Of a DNA stretch of 9,250 nucleotides, positions 5,226-9,250 are shown piece after piece. The first letter of the stretch is position 1. The number at the start of each line of letters is the position of its first letter. The translations under genes and the position numbers were made by a program. Below the pieces are notes generated by a model. It saw nothing but the letters and a program-made list of their open reading frames with translations. It had not been told where the DNA came from and ran no database searches. The DNA is from Candidatus Omnitrophota bacterium (GTDB taxonomy: Bacteria; Omnitrophota; Gorgyraeia; Gygaellales; Profunditerraquicolaceae), in NCBI GenBank assembly GCA_028719265.1, contig JAQUKF010000045.1, positions 1-9,250 of the forward strand, given 5' to 3'.

Positions 5226-7492
5226 GTGGCTAAAAATTTGCGCCTGGCAAAAACTAATACCGCCAGGATGGAAAAATTAACGGCTGAAACCGCCAAGCAG
5301 CTCCGGGTTACGCCAAGCACGGGGATAAATATTATCCCGCTGGCCAAGGCGCCAAGACAAGAACCTAACAGGTCTATGCCATAGGTAAGGCCGGCTACCC
5401 TGCCCACCCGGTTGTTCTCCTTCAGGCATATCTTGTTAACCGCGGGAAACCCCATCCCTGCCAGCAAGCCAGAAACAGCCGACAGGAAGGGGAATACGAC
5501 ATCCGCGCCTATTGCAGATAAAACTGCATTACCGGTCATTGCCATCCGGGAGAATAACACGGGCATCCCCAGGGTCAAAACACACAAGAGAAAAATAACC
5601 GACAACAAGATATCCAACGGCCTGCCGGATCTCTCCATGGCCCTGGATGCCCAAAAGCTCCCGCCGGCCAAACCCGCCATAAAAACCGTAAGAAGAAAAC
5701 CGACTTTATAAAATATGTACCCGTAGATAATCTGGAAAGCCAATAATACTATCACCTGTATAGCCATAACGGAAAAACCGGTGCTCATTAAAACCATCAG
5801 GCTTATATTTTTATAAGGATCTGCGCCTTTGCGCAACTGAAAGAACCCAAATATAACGATAAGGAGGCAAGCGGCCCACAGGGCATAAATCATCCTCCTA
5901 TAATCAACTCCTTTGAGAATATCCTTAAAACCCGTATCACCAAGGCGCGCCGCCCAGAAGATCATGTTATAATAATACGTGCTCGGCCAAAAGTCGTAAT
6001 TAAGCCTTGTGCCGGTCTTGCGCGTCAGAACGCCTTCAGTGTAAGCGATAAGCTGCGGGGACAATCTGGAGAAAAGGTAATACTCCCTTACATACTTTAG
6101 ACCCAATCCTTTCTCTCTTGACTTTTTTTCCAAGAGGCGGTAATCAAGGCTGATTACTCCCGGTTTATCAGAAGCCAGGAAACAAACGTTGTCCCCTGGC
6201 ACAACCAACACCTCCTCGAACGCCTTTTTCAACCCCAAGTAAACCGATCTTAAGTACTCCCCGGATTCCGGACTGATATAATTCTCCGAGGCGCTTAAAT
6301 AAAAGGAAAAAATCCCGTTTTTATTAAGGACGCTCTTCACTTCTTTAAAGAATTCAACCGTATAATACCTGTTTATCTGCGCGGTATAAGGGTCCCCCAA
6401 ATGAGTAATCACGCAGTCGTATTTCTTACGCGTACTCTTGAGGAAAAACCTTCCATCCAGATTATATATTGAAACCCTCATGTCCCTAAGAGAAGAGTAT
6501 TCTTCATCCGGAAGGTATCTGGCGGCCATCTTTATAATAAGAGGGTCGAGCTCAAGGTAATCAAGGCTCTTGACCGGATAACGGAGGATCTCCCCTGCCA
6601 GTCCCCCAACTCCTCCGCCTATCAAAAGAACCTCCTGCGGGTTCGCCTGCTGCAAAAGAGCAAAATGCACCGCCTCCTCCGCTCCTTGCTCATCCGGCAG
6701 GCTGTAAAGGTGTAATCCGTTGTCGAAAAAAGAATATTGCCGGCCTTTCCTTGTTACCATCACGTTTCCGTAAACCGAATTTTCCGCACCCAAAATCCGG
6801 TAGCCTTCCCATTGCCTCTCAAGCGCGTGTTCATCAAGGCTCTTCCAGGTGCCGGATAACCACAAGAATACCGCCGCAATAAAAACGAGCAGGGAAAAAA
6901 CAGCTCTTTTATCCCTTTTAAATAAGAGAAGGAATGAGACGGCAACATTCATTAAACCGACAAGAACGCAAATAATAAGAGGGTTAAGGCAGCGCACGAA
7001 AATAATGCTGGTAAGCGCCCCTCCCAGCATCGCCCCGGCTGATTCCCAGCCGTAGGCCAGTCCTATATCCCGCGCCCTGTCGGCCGGATTGGAAATGTAT
7101 ATCTTGCAGCCCAGCGAAAACATGAATCCCAAAAGCGCGCATATCGGCGCCAAAACAAAGAAGCTGGATAAAGCCATGGGGATGAATCCAATAAGTTCGC
7201 CTGGCGCAAGCCCAAGATAAGTTTTAATCGACCTGATGGCTAAAATACTTAATACCGGCAGAAAGGCCGAGGCAAGCTGGCAGAGCGAAAGCAGGAATAG
7301 CCTTGATTTGACCTTGTCGGAAAACCTTCCCAAAAACCAGCTTCCCGCAGCTCCCCAGAAAAGCCAGCTTCCCAGAATAAAACCTATAGATATCTCGTTG
7401 CCGTAAAAGACTACCAGCATCTCGCGCAGAATAATGATCTGCAGCGACATGGCGGTGAACCCGATCAAGAAAATAGAAAACAAAATCCCCAT
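5222..7492 (-). CDS. fused multi-TM / spermidine-synthase-like membrane protein
   Basis: A 756-residue inner-membrane protein. An N-terminal bundle of about 6-7 TM helices (3-213) is followed by a cytosolic spermidine-synthase-like Rossmann domain (about 225-445) and a C-terminal bundle of about 6-7 helices (532-750). The two bundles are homologous (11-22 with 572-583; 146-166 with 703-723), giving an MFS-like two-half layout around an inserted enzyme domain. Nucleotide-site motifs are IGGGVGG (291-297), LELD (313-316) and LDGRFFL (345-351). The active-site stretch is ITHLGDP (362-368) followed by INRYYT. Canonical aminopropyltransferases have D-x-x-D-P; here the first Asp is H364, so spermidine synthesis is doubtful and the substrate unknown. 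GAGGG at 7501-7505, 8 bases before the ATG, supports the start. It is last in the operon, 17 bases after the thiol-conduit gene, and ends in TGA. Confidence 0.88.
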   Translation of the reverse strand: MGILFSIFLIGFTAMSLQIIILREMLVVFYGNEISIGFILGSWLFWGAAGSWFLGRFSDKVKSRLFLLSLCQLASAFLPVLSILAIRSIKTYLGLAPGELIGFIPMALSSFFVLAPICALLGFMFSLGCKIYISNPADRARDIGLAYGWESAGAMLGGALTSIIFVRCLNPLIICVLVGLMNVAVSFLLLFKRDKRAVFSLLVFIAAVFLWLSGTWKSLDEHALERQWEGYRILGAENSVYGNVMVTRKGRQYSFFDNGLHLYSLPDEQGAEEAVHFALLQQANPQEVLLIGGGVGGLAGEILRYPVKSLDYLELDPLIIKMAARYLPDEEYSSLRDMRVSIYNLDGRFFLKSTRKKYDCVITHLGDPYTAQINRYYTVEFFKEVKSVLNKNGIFSFYLSASENYISPESGEYLRSVYLGLKKAFEEVLVVPGDNVCFLASDKPGVISLDYRLLEKKSREKGLGLKYVREYYLFSRLSPQLIAYTEGVLTRKTGTRLNYDFWPSTYYYNMIFWAARLGDTGFKDILKGVDYRRMIYALWAACLLIVIFGFFQLRKGADPYKNISLMVLMSTGFSVMAIQVIVLLAFQIIYGYIFYKVGFLLTVFMAGLAGGSFWASRAMERSGRPLDILLSVIFLLCVLTLGMPVLFSRMAMTGNAVLSAIGADVVFPFLSAVSGLLAGMGFPAVNKICLKENNRVGRVAGLTYGIDLLGSCLGALASGIIFIPVLGVTRSCLAVSAVNFSILAVLVFARRKFLAT

Positions 7493-7509
7493 TCAAATAA
7501 CCCTCATGT

Positions 7510-8163
7510 TTAGAAAAAGATGAAGCTCGCCCCGAATAAAATCAAAATAAGGGCGCAAATGGCGCGAAAAACAAACAGGCTGAAATCAGATTTCAATACT
7601 CTTGCCGGGAACCAGGAAACGGCTTTCGAGAACCCGGCGATAATTATAAAACCAGCGATAAACGTACCTAAACCAAAGGCAAGGGCGCAAAGAGCCCCTT
7701 CCCAGGCGCTCCTGGAAATGACAGTGATCTCAAAAAGCAGCGCCACAAGCGGCGCGCAGGGAAATATCCCGGAGATAAAACCCAGGGCAAACAGGCTGAA
7801 AAATGTAAATGTCTTATTCAACGAAGGCCTGCATCCGCAGCATTGCGGAAATTTACCAAGCAGGATGGATATTCCAAGCGCGACAATAATTATTCCGCCG
7901 GCAGGCTTTAAAAATCCCAGAAAACCTGAACCGCTAAACCGCCTGAGCACGACGGAAGACAACCCGGCAAGATACCCCAGGAGGAGATAAGCAAACAACC
8001 TGGCGCAAAAGAATATAAGCGCCTCTTTTAACCCGTCTTTCCAATTGAGGTTTTTGCCGGCAAGATAAGCCAACAGGAAAGGCGTACAGGAGAAAAAACA
8101 GGGGCCGGTAAAGCCGAAACTTAAGCCGATACCAAACAACTGTAAATAAATTAAAGGTCCCAT
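7510..8163 (-). CDS. CcdA/DsbD-like transmembrane thiol-disulfide conduit
   Basis: A 217-residue protein with about six TM helices (roughly 5-25, 45-70, 84-103, 118-143, 152-175, 195-216), the size of the CcdA / DsbD_2 (sulfite exporter, cytochrome c biogenesis-like) family. TM1 carries GPCFFSC (C22, C26) and TM4 carries FPCAP (C136). Such Cys-Pro motifs in TM1 and TM4 are the redox pair by which CcdA/DsbD carries electrons from cytosolic thioredoxin to envelope thiols. A CCGC cluster (108-111) sits in the TM3-TM4 loop and could add a thiol or metal site. The ATG lies inside the end of the radical SAM gene (13-base overlap) with no good Shine-Dalgarno, indicating translational coupling. A transporter of the TauE/SafE type is the alternative. 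Context favours delivery of reducing power to the exported enzyme encoded upstream. Confidence 0.85.
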   Translation of the reverse strand: MGPLIYLQLFGIGLSFGFTGPCFFSCTPFLLAYLAGKNLNWKDGLKEALIFFCARLFAYLLLGYLAGLSSVVLRRFSGSGFLGFLKPAGGIIIVALGISILLGKFPQCCGCRPSLNKTFTFFSLFALGFISGIFPCAPLVALLFEITVISRSAWEGALCALAFGLGTFIAGFIIIAGFSKAVSWFPARVLKSDFSLFVFRAICALILILFGASFIFF

Positions 8164-9248
8164 CTGCCGGCTATCTCGTTACCGCAAAAAACGCATTTGC
8201 CGTCCTTGATATTATTTTCCAATATTTTATACCCTATCCTCTTGACGAGGATTTTGCCGCAGCGGGGACAATAGGTGGATTCCAGGGGGTGGCCGGGGAC
8301 ATTCCCGATATAAACATATTTCAACCCTGCGCTTTTGGCTATATTACATGCCTCTTTTAGCTTTTCCAACGGAGTAGGAGGAAGGTTCATTAGTTTAAAA
8401 GCTGGCATAAAACGGCTGAAATGCACCGGGGTTTCATCTCCTAAATTATCCCTTATCCATTCGCACATTTCTCTTATCCTGGAGGAGTCGTCATTCAAAC
8501 CCGGGATAAGTAAACAAGTGATCTCAAGCCATACGCCCGAACCCTTGACCGTCTTAAGAGTCTCCAAAACCGGCCCCAGGCTGGCCATCTGTCCTATCTT
8601 GGAGTATACCTCTTCAGAAAAACCTTTCAAGTCGACGTTCACCGCATCCATATACCGCAGGAGTTCTTTTAAGGGTTCCCGGTTAATGTAACCGCATGTA
8701 TGCATTGTATTCTTTATACCCCTGGACTTGGCAATCTTGGCGATATCCATCATGTATTCATAAAATATCGTCGGTTCTGTATAGGTATATGCGATAAAAC
8801 GGCATCCATTCTGTTCGGCCTGATTAACTGCTTCGGACGGAGAAAGCCTGTAGCTTTGAGCCTCATCCGGCCGGGACTGTGATATCTGCCAATTCTGACA
8901 GAAGACACAACGCATGTTGCATCCGGCAACGGCAAGCGAATAGACGCTGGCCCCCGGATGAACATGGAAAAACGGTTTTTTCTCGATAGGATCGATGTGC
9001 ACAGCTACCGGATTGCCGTAACCTAGAGTATAGAGGCTGCCGTTCTTGTTTATGCGCACGGTGCAAAAACCCCGCTCCCCCTCCTTCAGAACGCATTTAC
9101 GCGGGCATAAAAGACACTGCAGGTTACCATCGTTTAGGGATTCCCAGTAGCTGGCCGGATGAAGCGCCGATTCGGATGCCTCCTGGGCTTGCGCAGGGGT
9201 AAAAACATTCCCCAGGCAGAATAAAATCAAGATTAGGGATCTTATCAT
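8151..9248 (-). CDS. amrS: AmrS-like radical SAM enzyme with Sec-type signal peptide
   Basis: A 365-residue protein of the AmmeMemoRadiSam radical SAM family, related to pyruvate formate-lyase activase-like enzymes; its reaction is not established. An N-terminal cysteine block (C45, C48, C52, C62 in CLLCPRKC...GFC) precedes the [4Fe-4S]/SAM motif CX3CX2C at C110, C114 and C117 (GCNMRCVFCQNW). A zinc-ribbon-like pair CPRC (327-330) and CVFC (352-355) closes the protein. Unusually, residues 1-21 look like a Sec signal: MIRS, a hydrophobic core LILILFCLGNVF, then AQA before a polar stretch. The usual AmrS body begins near residue 30. The ATG at 9248 is 2 bases from the window edge, so an upstream start and the ribosome site cannot be checked. 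It is first of the three visible operon genes; Memo and AMMECR1 partners are not in the window. Confidence 0.88.
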   Translation of the reverse strand: MIRSLILILFCLGNVFTPAQAQEASESALHPASYWESLNDGNLQCLLCPRKCVLKEGERGFCTVRINKNGSLYTLGYGNPVAVHIDPIEKKPFFHVHPGASVYSLAVAGCNMRCVFCQNWQISQSRPDEAQSYRLSPSEAVNQAEQNGCRFIAYTYTEPTIFYEYMMDIAKIAKSRGIKNTMHTCGYINREPLKELLRYMDAVNVDLKGFSEEVYSKIGQMASLGPVLETLKTVKGSGVWLEITCLLIPGLNDDSSRIREMCEWIRDNLGDETPVHFSRFMPAFKLMNLPPTPLEKLKEACNIAKSAGLKYVYIGNVPGHPLESTYCPRCGKILVKRIGYKILENNIKDGKCVFCGNEIAGRWDL

Positions 9249-9250
9249 CC

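Noticed and set aside
7520..7990. 156-codon plus-strand reading frame opposite the thiol-conduit gene
   Set aside because: Its composition, rich in Lys, Asn, Pro and Arg, mirrors antisense of hydrophobic codons. The minus strand encodes a coherent six-TM protein.
8182..8195. 14-base match (ccgcaaaaaacgca) between the AmrS-like gene and the tandem repeat unit
   Set aside because: In the gene it encodes part of the conserved CVFCG zinc-ribbon. A single 14-base match containing a run of A is near what chance allows in a window this size.

Overview
This window reads as chromosomal DNA from an uncultivated bacterium. The gene types point to the PVC/Elusimicrobia neighbourhood, most likely Omnitrophota: a very long membrane spermidine-synthase-like protein, an AmrS radical SAM enzyme, and FIST/histidine-kinase/response-regulator signalling genes with SHELRTPL and GGDDF boxes. 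That placement is inference from gene content; no phylogenetic marker is present. Base composition is near-balanced in most genes and visibly lower in G+C in the gene at 4171-4908.

Left edge (1-284): nearly three identical 49-bp tandem units run up to and into the 3' end of a tRNA-Glu(CUC) gene on the minus strand. A recognisable sigma70-type promoter drives the tRNA leftward. A second, near-consensus promoter placed back to back with it drives the signalling operon rightward.

Signalling operon (285-3901, plus strand): a stand-alone FIST sensor protein, a membrane-tethered GAF histidine kinase and a REC-GGDEF-type response regulator, separated by 1 and 7 bases. This is the arrangement of NosP-type sensor/kinase/c-di-GMP circuits. 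The FIST protein would modulate the kinase in trans, and the kinase would phosphorylate D53 of the regulator. The output domain carries GGDDF and lacks an inhibitory-site arginine.

Middle (3902-5221): a short non-coding AT-rich gap, an orphan signal-anchored protein with a calcium-loop-like motif (4171-4908), and a tRNA-Leu(GAG) on the minus strand with its own promoter.

Right half (5222-9248, minus strand): a compact operon read right to left. It encodes an AmrS-like radical SAM enzyme with a convincing Sec-type signal peptide, a CcdA/DsbD-like membrane thiol conduit overlapping it by 13 bases, and, 17 bases on, a 756-residue protein made of two homologous multi-TM halves flanking a spermidine-synthase-like methyltransferase fold. 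An envelope-located radical SAM enzyme encoded together with a thiol-electron conduit is the best candidate here for an undescribed system.

Both plus-strand transcription units with a visible promoter have the -10 box 6-7 bases before the ATG and no Shine-Dalgarno sequence. This suggests leaderless mRNAs. Operon-internal genes with Shine-Dalgarno sequences occur beside them.
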